Below are positions 1 through 7,203 of a stretch of 38,796 nt of DNA, piece by piece. The position numbers and the translations under genes were made by a program. The notes beneath the pieces were generated by a model. That model saw only the letters and a program-made list of their open reading frames with translations, was not told where the DNA came from and searched no databases. Source of the stretch: Prevotella sp. UBA5379 (GTDB lineage Bacteria; Bacteroidota; Bacteroidia; Bacteroidales; Bacteroidaceae). The stretch's first letter is position 1, and each line of letters opens with the position of its first letter. Location: NCBI GenBank assembly GCA_002409785.1, contig DHOX01000088.1:1-38796 (forward strand). The letters run 5' to 3'.

Positions 1-2238
1 CCCTACCAGTTGATAGGCATATTTGTTCTGTTCTAAATCAGTATAGGAGAGCAGTGCAAACTCTACACCGAATTTCTTGACTGAAGCGGGAATGATGATT
101 TCATGAGTGTAAGTAGGAGCGATCTTGGTGATCTTGGCTTGCATTGAAGAATCAAGTTGTGCATAGGATTCATTATCAATGAAAATATCTGTAATGATCA
201 GATTGGATTTCCTGCCGGCAGGCCTGAGGGAGGGTTTGTTTGTCTGGAAGGAGAAGAAGCCTGTTCTTCCGCAGATGAAAATCTCATTTTTGTATTGGAA
301 AGATGCATTAGGAGAGAAAAAAGCATCTTTGAGGCCATCTTCATCGGAGAAACTCATGATGTTAGGGATCTTTCCTTGATGAAAGGAGAGTCGTATAAGG
401 GTATTCTCCGTGGTCAGCCAGAGATGACCATAGTCATCCTCATTGATGGAGAACATGCGGTCACCATTGATGTGGTAGATATGATTCATCGGCTCAAAAC
501 AGTCTTTTTCTTTATTATATAGAAATAGTCCACCGCTGTTGGAAATGGCCCATAAACGGTTTTCCCGGTCTTGAAAGCAGGCCGTTGCATCGTCCACTGC
601 ATAATTGTGATGTTCTGGATTATACTGATGATATTTTAAAGTTCTTATCTTGTAAGGGTTCCCGCTTATCCGTATGATCCCTTCATTGTCTGTGGCCAGC
701 CATATATTACCTTGGGAATCTTCGGTGATGTTCCGGACATCGCATTTAGAAAAATCAGTTGTTCCTTCATGTAGGTCCAGGTTTTTACCTTGATCATTCG
801 GATAAACGATGCTGATGCCACTGCGTGTCCCTATCCAGATGATCTTGTCGCGGGATTCAAAAAGACTGGAAACGAAATTGTCAACGATATAGGGTGCATT
901 TGTTCCTGTTAACTGTTTTACCTGCCCGTCAGTCCTTTTGATCAGGACGCCGAAACTGTTGCTGGCAAACCAGAGTTCACCATTATCCCTTCTGATAATG
1001 GATGATATTTCTGCCCCCATTATATCCTGAGAGAGGGATTCGAATCCCGGGATCTGATTCCTGAACAGACTTTCCCCTGTCTCTCGGTTATATAATACTA
1101 GCCCGTATGGATTCATGCCCAGCCAGAACCAGATGCCATCTGAGGTGTATATGGAAGTAAAGGAGTTGATGGCAAGAGGAAAATGAGTGATATTGAGATT
1201 CCAGAACTTGAATAAAGAAGGATGGGTGTTGATTTGAATAAGGCCGTGATTAAGTGTTCCAACCCATACATTGCCAAAGTTGTCCTTTACAATATCATTG
1301 CTGAAATTCAGATTGTTTCCTTCCGCAGAGGTATAGTGCTGCCATCTCGCATCGGGGGTATTCAGTTTCAGTATACTGATTCCTTCTCTTGAACAGGCCC
1401 AGAGCGTATTATGAGCAGGACCATCTATGATTTTATAAAAGGTATCAAAGTCATTTGTCCGGTACGGATACTGGTGTATTTCGGGCTGAATATAGTTTTC
1501 TGGCTTGTCAAGTCTTATGATGCCGTATCCCCATGTCCCAATCCAAAGCCGGTGGTACTGGTCAAAATGGAGTGCATAGGCAGAGTTTTGTGCATTCAGA
1601 TCTGGATATTGATAAAAATGGTGGCTGCCTGGCCTGAATCGTATCAGACCGTGTCTCCAGGTTCCTATAAACAGATTCCCCTTGCCGTCTTCGGTAATAG
1701 ATTTTACGCTGTAATTGGTGATCCTTGTTTCCTTTCTTCCTGCCTGGATCAGATATGTGTTGGCTTGATTATAGGTGTAGAACTTGTTTGTCCTTGGGAT
1801 ATAATAGGACAGTCCGCCATCCGTTCCGATCCATATCGTGCCATCGTGTGAACAGTAGATGGTATAAATGATGCGCTGGTTATCCTGAGGGAGATAATAG
1901 GTGTGGAACTTTCTGGTTCTTTTATCCATCCTTACCAGTCCGTTGCAGGTTCCTATCCACAGGCAGTTATGATGGTCTTCTGCAATACAGCGTATCTGGT
2001 TATTGGGTAATATACCGGGAGAAAAGGCATCCGATTTATACGTTTTAATAGTGTATCCGTCGTATACTTTCAGACCGGAATTTGTACCAAGCCACATCAA
2101 TCCCAGTTTATCGAAGAAGATACACCGTAATTCATCAGATATAGAACTTCTTGTAGTCTGGGAGATCTGATAGGGAAAATTCTGAGCACTGCACAAACTG
2201 CTCATCAGACAGAATAGAAGTAAGATATATTTCCTCAT
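1..2238 (-). CDS. Hybrid two-component system (HTCS) regulator, N-terminal sensor part, truncated by window edge
   Basis: The reading frame is open on the minus strand from ATG at 2238 to base 1, giving 746 residues with no stop, so the rest of the gene lies outside the window. It opens with a signal peptide (MRKYILLLFCLMSSLCSAQ). The body carries many repeats of the form LWIGT.GGL, for example LWIGTCNGLVR, IWIGTDGGLSYY, VWVGTLNHGLIQI and IWIGTRSGISIV. These are the Reg_prop repeats that build the paired beta-propellers of periplasmic HTCS sensors. The last visible residues (VKKFGVEFALLSYTDLEQNK, then YAYQLVG) match the start of a Y_Y_Y domain. Known HTCS proteins continue with a membrane segment, histidine kinase, receiver and AraC-type DNA-binding domain; none of these can be seen here. 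Its divergent position next to the PUL suggests that it senses a PUL product and activates the locus. A classical sensor kinase with the same sensor cannot be excluded without the C terminus. Confidence 0.93.
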   Translation of the reverse strand, partial: MRKYILLLFCLMSSLCSAQNFPYQISQTTRSSISDELRCIFFDKLGLMWLGTNSGLKVYDGYTIKTYKSDAFSPGILPNNQIRCIAEDHHNCLWIGTCNGLVRMDKRTRKFHTYYLPQDNQRIIYTIYCSHDGTIWIGTDGGLSYYIPRTNKFYTYNQANTYLIQAGRKETRITNYSVKSITEDGKGNLFIGTWRHGLIRFRPGSHHFYQYPDLNAQNSAYALHFDQYHRLWIGTWGYGIIRLDKPENYIQPEIHQYPYRTNDFDTFYKIIDGPAHNTLWACSREGISILKLNTPDARWQHYTSAEGNNLNFSNDIVKDNFGNVWVGTLNHGLIQINTHPSLFKFWNLNITHFPLAINSFTSIYTSDGIWFWLGMNPYGLVLYNRETGESLFRNQIPGFESLSQDIMGAEISSIIRRDNGELWFASNSFGVLIKRTDGQVKQLTGTNAPYIVDNFVSSLFESRDKIIWIGTRSGISIVYPNDQGKNLDLHEGTTDFSKCDVRNITEDSQGNIWLATDNEGIIRISGNPYKIRTLKYHQYNPEHHNYAVDDATACFQDRENRLWAISNSGGLFLYNKEKDCFEPMNHIYHINGDRMFSINEDDYGHLWLTTENTLIRLSFHQGKIPNIMSFSDEDGLKDAFFSPNASFQYKNEIFICGRTGFFSFQTNKPSLRPAGRKSNLIITDIFIDNESYAQLDSSMQAKITKIAPTYTHEIIIPASVKKFGVEFALLSYTDLEQNKYAYQLVG

Positions 2239-2266
2239 GAATTAAGTTTTTGAGTAATATTTGTCA

Positions 2267-2298
2267 CAAATGTAATCATAAAAATGCGTACAAACAAA
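2267..2298 (-). promoter_or_regulatory. Bacteroidota-type promoter for the HTCS gene
   Basis: Read on the minus strand, TTTG (2298-2295) and TACATTTG (2274-2267) are separated by 20 nt. This fits the Bacteroides sigma-ABfr consensus TTTG-N19-21-TAnnTTTG exactly. The -7 box lies about 28 nt before the ATG of the sensor gene. The -33 box is only 2 bp from the operator-like element that starts at 2301. Confidence 0.6.
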
Positions 2299-2300
2299 CG

Positions 2301-2369
2301 TTTTCACAACTTGTTCCATTAAAATAATGATTTGTTAATCTCTGATTTATCGATTTTGCCGACATTTGC
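2301..2369 (+). promoter_or_regulatory. Operator plus -7 element, copy 1 (upstream of GH43)
   Basis: The element starts with TTTTCAC at 2301. It holds half-sites AACTTGTT (2308-2315) and GATTTGTT (2329-2336), 21 bp apart, and a GACATTTGC box at 2361-2369. The same architecture recurs at 3759 and 16560 with identical spacing. There is no TTTG at the normal 19-21 nt before the -7-like box (the nearest is 26 nt away), which suggests an activator-dependent promoter. This copy lies between the divergent sensor gene and the GH43 gene and could affect both. Binding by the HTCS is inference. Confidence 0.72.
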
Positions 2370-2538
2370 CATACTAAAAATTAGACTTAATGATTACTTT
2401 TATTACTTAACAATACTTCTTGTGCACCTGCCCTTGGATGGTATAAAGTGGAACCGTACCGGAACTATGATAGGATACTCCTATAGGGAATAATGGGGAA
2501 GAGGTAATAATAAAGTGATAGATTTATTCTTGACAATC
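2370..2538 (+). other. 5' leader of the GH43 gene
   Basis: This leader of about 165 nt follows operator copy 1. It contains a small hairpin, ATAGGA-TAC-TCCTAT (2470-2484), and a purine-rich stretch with GAGG near 2501-2504. I see no clear riboswitch and no coding sequence. A GTG at 2515 is in frame with the GH43 gene but was not taken as its start. Confidence 0.35.
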
Positions 2539-3660
2539 ATGCAAAACAAACTATTTTTATTGATCATATTTCTCTCTGTGTTTCTCTCCATTCAGGCAAA
2601 GTTGAATGGAGAGATTCGCCCGGGGGAGGTCTGGATGGATAATAGAGGATTACCCATCAATGCACATGGGGGAGGTATTCTTAAATTTAAGGATACTTAT
2701 TATTGGTTTGGTGAATATAAGTCTGACACAACCAGTGTGGCTATGGTAGGGGTTACTTGTTATAGTTCCAAGGATTTAACTCACTGGACTTATCGAGGTA
2801 TAGCCTTGCCGGTATCTGATAAGAAGGGAAGTGATATTGAGAGAGGGTGCATACTGGAACGACCGAAGGTTATCTTTAATGCCAGAACGGGAAAGTTTGT
2901 CATGTGGTTTCATCTTGAACTGAAAGGTCATGGGTATGAGTCGGCACGTTATGGGGTAGCTGTTAGCAGTACGCCTGCAGGTCCATATCGTTTTGTCCGC
3001 TCGGCCCGTTCTTGCCCTGGGGTGTATCCTCAGAACTGGAAAGGGTGTCTGGATGATTCTGTCTGCCAGGCAGGACTTAAGATGAAATGGTGGACTCCGG
3101 AGTGGAAACAACTTATCCGGCAAGGACTTTTCTTGCAACGTGATTTAAAGCAGGGACAGATGGTCCGTGACCAGACGGTCTTTGTCGATGATGATGGCAA
3201 GGCTTATCATATCTTTGCTTCTGAAGATAATCTGACTTTGCAGATTGCTCAACTCACGGATGATTATCTGGATCATAATGGGATGTATTGGCGTGTTGAT
3301 GCTGGTGGGCAGAACGAAGCTCCTACTGTGTTTAAAAGAGACGGTTTATACTGGATGATTACCAGTGGTTGTACGGGATGGGCACCTAATAAGGCTCGGA
3401 TGTTCTGGGCAAAGAAGATTACAGGGCCTTGGACACAGGTGGATAGTCCTTGCCGTGGACCGAAGGCCGAAATCACTTTTGGCGGTCAGGGTACTTATGT
3501 CTTGAAGGTAAAAGGGGGAGAGAAACCTCTCTATATCTTTATGGCTGACATCTGGCGGCCAAAACATCCGAGTGATGCCCGATATGTATGGCTGCCAATT
3601 GATTTCAGAAAGGGTGTACCTGTTATTTCATGGGTTAATTCTTGGAAAATCTGTCAGTAA
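2539..3660 (+). CDS. GH43 glycoside hydrolase, exo-beta-1,3-galactanase-like (probably subfamily 24)
   Basis: A 373-residue protein with an N-terminal signal peptide (MQNKLFLLIIFLSVFLSIQA). ATG at 2539 was chosen because it puts the signal peptide at the N terminus; an in-frame GTG at 2515 would add eight residues. The protein resembles GH43 subfamily 24 exo-beta-1,3-galactanases: INAHGGGILKF near the N terminus, LERPKVIFN with E107, NEAP with E260, and FGGQG with Q317. These correspond to the functional Glu, acid Glu and Gln described for the fungal enzyme Pc1,3Gal43A. As in that subfamily, the usual GH43 N-terminal catalytic Asp is absent. It probably removes galactose from the beta-1,3-galactan backbone of arabinogalactan in the periplasm. 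It has its own promoter and operator copy 1. A neighbouring GH43 subfamily with exo-beta-galactosidase activity is the main alternative. Confidence 0.85.
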   Translation: MQNKLFLLIIFLSVFLSIQAKLNGEIRPGEVWMDNRGLPINAHGGGILKFKDTYYWFGEYKSDTTSVAMVGVTCYSSKDLTHWTYRGIALPVSDKKGSDIERGCILERPKVIFNARTGKFVMWFHLELKGHGYESARYGVAVSSTPAGPYRFVRSARSCPGVYPQNWKGCLDDSVCQAGLKMKWWTPEWKQLIRQGLFLQRDLKQGQMVRDQTVFVDDDGKAYHIFASEDNLTLQIAQLTDDYLDHNGMYWRVDAGGQNEAPTVFKRDGLYWMITSGCTGWAPNKARMFWAKKITGPWTQVDSPCRGPKAEITFGGQGTYVLKVKGGEKPLYIFMADIWRPKHPSDARYVWLPIDFRKGVPVISWVNSWKICQ

Positions 3661-3682
3661 TAATAGAGTGGGCTTTATGGTG

Positions 3683-3701
3683 TAATTTCTGACAGAAATT
3701 A
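3683..3701. repeat. 19-bp palindrome after the GH43 gene
   Basis: TAATTTCTG and CAGAAATTA flank a single central A as perfect inverted arms. The palindrome lies 22 bp after the GH43 stop and about 58 bp before operator copy 2. It could be a weak transcription end or a protein-binding site; no T-tract follows. Confidence 0.4.
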
Positions 3702-3758
3702 AGATCATATTGTGCTGTTTGTCATAATTATAAGCTTAAAAACGTATAAGAATAAGTG

Positions 3759-3827
3759 TTTTCACGATTTGTTCTATTGAAATAATGATTTGTTTATCTC
3801 TCTTTTGAGAATATTGTGGATCTTTGC
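3759..3827 (+). promoter_or_regulatory. Operator plus -7 element, copy 2 (upstream of susC1)
   Basis: TTTTCACG starts at 3759. Two identical GATTTGTT half-sites at 3766-3773 and 3787-3794 are 21 bp apart. GATCTTTGC lies at 3819-3827, exactly 60 nt after the element start. The spacing equals that of copies 1 and 3. It precedes the long susC1 operon and probably drives it under control of the divergent regulator (inference). Confidence 0.75.
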
Positions 3828-4054
3828 AGCGTTAACAAAACCTAAATCAGTTTTATATAAATAAAATCTGTTGACGGTAGTGAATAATTTATAGGTTACT
3901 AAATAGATATTTGTATCATGAAAAATATTCTATATAACAATGAAGAAGGGGGATATTAATGAAAAAACCTGCAACTATGTAAATCGCCAATTTGCATAAA
4001 AGCCTTGGCTGTGAGAAACAATAATGGATATTAATAACTTAAATTAACAATAAA
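3828..4054 (+). other. Long 5' leader of susC1 with two mini-ORFs
   Basis: If transcription starts just after the box at 3819-3827, susC1 has an untranslated leader of about 220 nt. It contains a 13-codon frame (ATG 3918, stop 3957-3959, MKNILYNNEEGGY) whose stop overlaps the ATG (3959) of a 7-codon frame ending at 3982 (MKKPATM). Translation of either is unproven. The region is AT-rich, and I see no known riboswitch. Confidence 0.35.
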
Positions 4055-7000
4055 ATGAAGCACTATTCAAAGAATAGGATCTTTGGTACTTTCCTCTGCT
4101 CCGTAATTTGTTTATCTCCACCTTTCTTTTCGAAAGTAGATGCAAATACTGGGTATAGGATAAATACATTAGAGCAAAATCAGGTAAATCCAGTAAAAGG
4201 TGTTATTGTAGACAGTAATGGAGAAAGCATCATAGGTGCGACGGTACGGGTCGTAGGTTCGAAACAAGCGGCTGTTTCTGATGTTAATGGTAATTTCTCT
4301 ATCGTTGCTTCTAAAGGATCGACGCTCCAAATCTCTTCAATAGGTTATAAAACAGTAAATATTAAGGTTACACAGTCTCTGTTACATATCGTTATGAGAG
4401 ATAATGCTACTACGTTGAAAGATGTGCAAGTTGTGGCGTATGGCGTGCAGAAAAAGATAACGGTGACAGGGGCAATTTCGAGCATTAATGGATCAGACCT
4501 TTTAAAAACACCTACGGGATCTATTACGAATATGTTGGCTGGAGTCGTTCCTGGTTTGTCTTCAATCCAGTATTCTGGTGAACCGGGTGCTGATGCGGCT
4601 TCTGTCCTGGTCAGGGGCAAGGCTACTTGGGCCGATTCTTCTCCTTTAATTGAAGTAGATGGGGTGGAACGTGATTTCAATGAGATTGATCCGAATGAAA
4701 TTGCCAGTATTACCGTGTTGAAAGATGCTTCGGCAACGGCTGTATTTGGTGTTCGGGGAGCAAATGGCGTTATCCTGATTACAACTAAACGAGGAAAAGA
4801 AGGCAAGGCTAAAATTTCGTTCTCTACTTCTGCCAGTATTATCTTTCCGACAGATATGCTGAAGTTAGCTGATTCGTACGACTATGCTACTTATTATAAT
4901 CAGATGTTGAAGAATGATGCTGCTGATACAAAAGCTCCTTTCTCTGCTGCGATCTTGCAGAAATTCAAGGATCATTCTGATCCTATTCGTTTCCCGGATA
5001 CAGACTGGATAAAATATTGTTTTAAAAATTCGGCTTTTCAGTCTCAACATAATGTTAATATTTCTGGGGGGACGGAAAAGGTCCGTTACTTCGTTTCTTT
5101 AGGGGCTTACACTCAGGACGGACTGTTCAAACAGTTGTCCTTGCCATACGATTTTGACTTCAAGTATCGCAGATTCAATTATCGTGCAAACTTAGACTTT
5201 ACCGTCACTCCCTTGACCACGCTTTCTGTCAATATTGGTGGTCGGGTGGATAATAAGAATACTCCTTATTCTGGTGAAGATAATAACCAGTTGTTTCGTC
5301 ATTTGTATTGGGCTACACCATTTTCTTCTCCAGGTATCATCGATGGAAAATATGTAGTTTCTTCTATTGATTATCAGGACTATCAGTTGCCTTTCGTCGG
5401 TGCCAGTGGATTGGGTGCTTATTACGGAATGGGATATATGGCTGCAAGTACAAATACTCTGAATGCCGATGTTATTCTGAATCAGAAACTCGATTTTATT
5501 ACTAAAGGCCTTTCCTTCAAGTTGAAAGGTTCTTATAATAGTGGATATACCGTTACTAAGCAGCGTGGTGCTTCTGTTGCTACTTATAATCCTATTCTTC
5601 AGTCAGATGGAACAATCGCCTATAGGAAGAATGGGACAGACTCACAGTTAGGCTATGCTGAATCTTTTGGAAAATCTAGGGACTGGTATATGGAAGCAAG
5701 CTTGAATTATAATAGGGATTTCGGATTCCATCATATCGGAGCTCTCCTGCTTTATAATCAGTCTAAGAAATATTATCCTGCCCAGTATTCTGATATACCT
5801 ACGGGCTATGTAGGTCTTGTGGGTCGCCTGACTTATGATTATGCTAATAGATACATGGCTGAGTTTAATGCTGGTTATAATGGGTCAGAAAACTTTGCCC
5901 CGCATCATCGTTATGGATTCTTTCCTGCCTGGTCTGTCGGCTGGGTGGCTAGTGAAGAATCTTTCTTCAAGAGTTTGAAGAAAATTATTCCGTATTTGAA
6001 ATTCCGGGCTTCCTGGGGTCTTGTAGGTAACGACAAAGTAGGTGGAGACCGCTTTATGTATACAGATGATCCTTATGGCTTGGGTGGCGGATATAATTTT
6101 GGTACGAATGTGCCGGGGAATAAATCTGGAGCCTATGAAGGAGCCAAACATAACAAGAATGTCAAATGGGAAACTTCTTTTAAACAGGATTATGGAATTG
6201 ACGCCAACTTCCTGGATAATCATTTAAAGGCTACTTTTGATTATTATTACGAGAATCGTAAAGATATCTTGCTGCAGAACATGACCGCACCTGTTATCTT
6301 GGGTTTTACTTTACCTTATGCTAATCTGGGGAAAGTAAATAGCTGGGGATATGAAATTGCCTTAAAATGGAGAGATAACATAACGGATCATTTTACCTAT
6401 TGGGTTGAGGGTAATCTTTCCTATAACCAGAATAAGATCATTGAGGAATATGAAGCACCTCAGAACTATCCGTATATGTACCAGAAGGGACATAGGATAG
6501 GCTCCCGGGATATTCTTAAATTCTGGGGATTCTATGATGAGACCGCAGATGCACGTTATTTCGCTCAGTACGGTCATCATATCGCTTCTCATTCTGGGGG
6601 ACTGCTTCCGGGTGACTGTGTCTATGTGGACTTGAATAATGATGGTGTGATTGATGCTAATGATCGTTCTTATGGCCTTGGACATACGGATGACCCGGAA
6701 TATATCGTTGGCTTCAATATTGGGTTTACCTGGAACAAACTGGATGTGGGTACTCAATGGACTGGTGCCTGGGATGTGAGCCGTATGCTGGACGAAACTT
6801 TCCGTCAACCATTGGGAGATACTGGGAACAAGGGACTACTGCAATATCAGTATGATCATACCTGGACCCCGGATAATCCTGATCCGGAGGCTAAATATCC
6901 TCGTGCTACAATGGCTCATGCATCTAATAACTACGCTGGATCTACATTATATGAGGTCAATTCCAGTTACCTTAGACTGAAGAGCATGGATATTGCCTAT

Positions 7001-7180
7001 CATTTCGATTTTCCTTTTATGAAGAACTTGGGCATGAACCAATGTATATTGGCTTTGAGTGGATATAATCTCTTGACCTTTACTGGTTTTAAATGGGGTG
7101 ATCCTGAATCCAGGACCAGTGACCGTCCTTCTTATCCTCTGACAAGGTCGTTCGCGTTGACGCTTAAACTCGGATTTTAA
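4055..7180 (+). CDS. SusC-like TonB-dependent outer-membrane transporter (SusC1)
   Basis: A 1041-residue SusC/RagA-family protein. It has a signal peptide (about residues 1-30), a carboxypeptidase-regulatory-like domain (about 48-115, with ISSIGYKT), a TonB-box-like segment (LKDVQVVAYGVQKK), and a plug domain (about 130-235, with LIEVDGVERDFNEIDPNEIA and VLKDASATAVFGVRGANGV). A 22-strand-type barrel follows and ends in aromatic Phe (LTLKLGF), as outer-membrane proteins do. It imports glycan fragments across the outer membrane using TonB energy, with its SusD partner 23 bp downstream. It is the first gene of a six-gene run sharing the promoter at 3759. Its sequence differs clearly from SusC3 and SusC4, suggesting a different ligand or origin. 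Confidence 0.96.
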   Translation: MKHYSKNRIFGTFLCSVICLSPPFFSKVDANTGYRINTLEQNQVNPVKGVIVDSNGESIIGATVRVVGSKQAAVSDVNGNFSIVASKGSTLQISSIGYKTVNIKVTQSLLHIVMRDNATTLKDVQVVAYGVQKKITVTGAISSINGSDLLKTPTGSITNMLAGVVPGLSSIQYSGEPGADAASVLVRGKATWADSSPLIEVDGVERDFNEIDPNEIASITVLKDASATAVFGVRGANGVILITTKRGKEGKAKISFSTSASIIFPTDMLKLADSYDYATYYNQMLKNDAADTKAPFSAAILQKFKDHSDPIRFPDTDWIKYCFKNSAFQSQHNVNISGGTEKVRYFVSLGAYTQDGLFKQLSLPYDFDFKYRRFNYRANLDFTVTPLTTLSVNIGGRVDNKNTPYSGEDNNQLFRHLYWATPFSSPGIIDGKYVVSSIDYQDYQLPFVGASGLGAYYGMGYMAASTNTLNADVILNQKLDFITKGLSFKLKGSYNSGYTVTKQRGASVATYNPILQSDGTIAYRKNGTDSQLGYAESFGKSRDWYMEASLNYNRDFGFHHIGALLLYNQSKKYYPAQYSDIPTGYVGLVGRLTYDYANRYMAEFNAGYNGSENFAPHHRYGFFPAWSVGWVASEESFFKSLKKIIPYLKFRASWGLVGNDKVGGDRFMYTDDPYGLGGGYNFGTNVPGNKSGAYEGAKHNKNVKWETSFKQDYGIDANFLDNHLKATFDYYYENRKDILLQNMTAPVILGFTLPYANLGKVNSWGYEIALKWRDNITDHFTYWVEGNLSYNQNKIIEEYEAPQNYPYMYQKGHRIGSRDILKFWGFYDETADARYFAQYGHHIASHSGGLLPGDCVYVDLNNDGVIDANDRSYGLGHTDDPEYIVGFNIGFTWNKLDVGTQWTGAWDVSRMLDETFRQPLGDTGNKGLLQYQYDHTWTPDNPDPEAKYPRATMAHASNNYAGSTLYEVNSSYLRLKSMDIAYHFDFPFMKNLGMNQCILALSGYNLLTFTGFKWGDPESRTSDRPSYPLTRSFALTLKLGF

Positions 7181-7188
7181 TAATTAAT

Positions 7189-7196
7189 AAGGAGGT
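7189..7196 (+). promoter_or_regulatory. Strong Shine-Dalgarno sequence before susD1
   Basis: AAGGAGGT lies 7 nt before the ATG at 7204, a full 8-nt match to the anti-Shine-Dalgarno sequence. Such sequences are rare before Bacteroidota genes, and I see no comparable one before the other genes here. It fixes the susD1 start at 7204. Confidence 0.7.
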
Positions 7197-7203
7197 TATA
7201 GTT

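Noticed and set aside
157..1851. Plus-strand open frames (157-522 and 1411-1851) at the start of the window
   Set aside because: They lie antisense to the long sensor frame with clear Reg_prop repeats on the minus strand and resemble no known protein.
2515..2538. GTG start for the GH43 gene
   Set aside because: The ATG at 2539 directly begins a standard signal peptide; the GTG start adds eight residues before it. It cannot be excluded fully.
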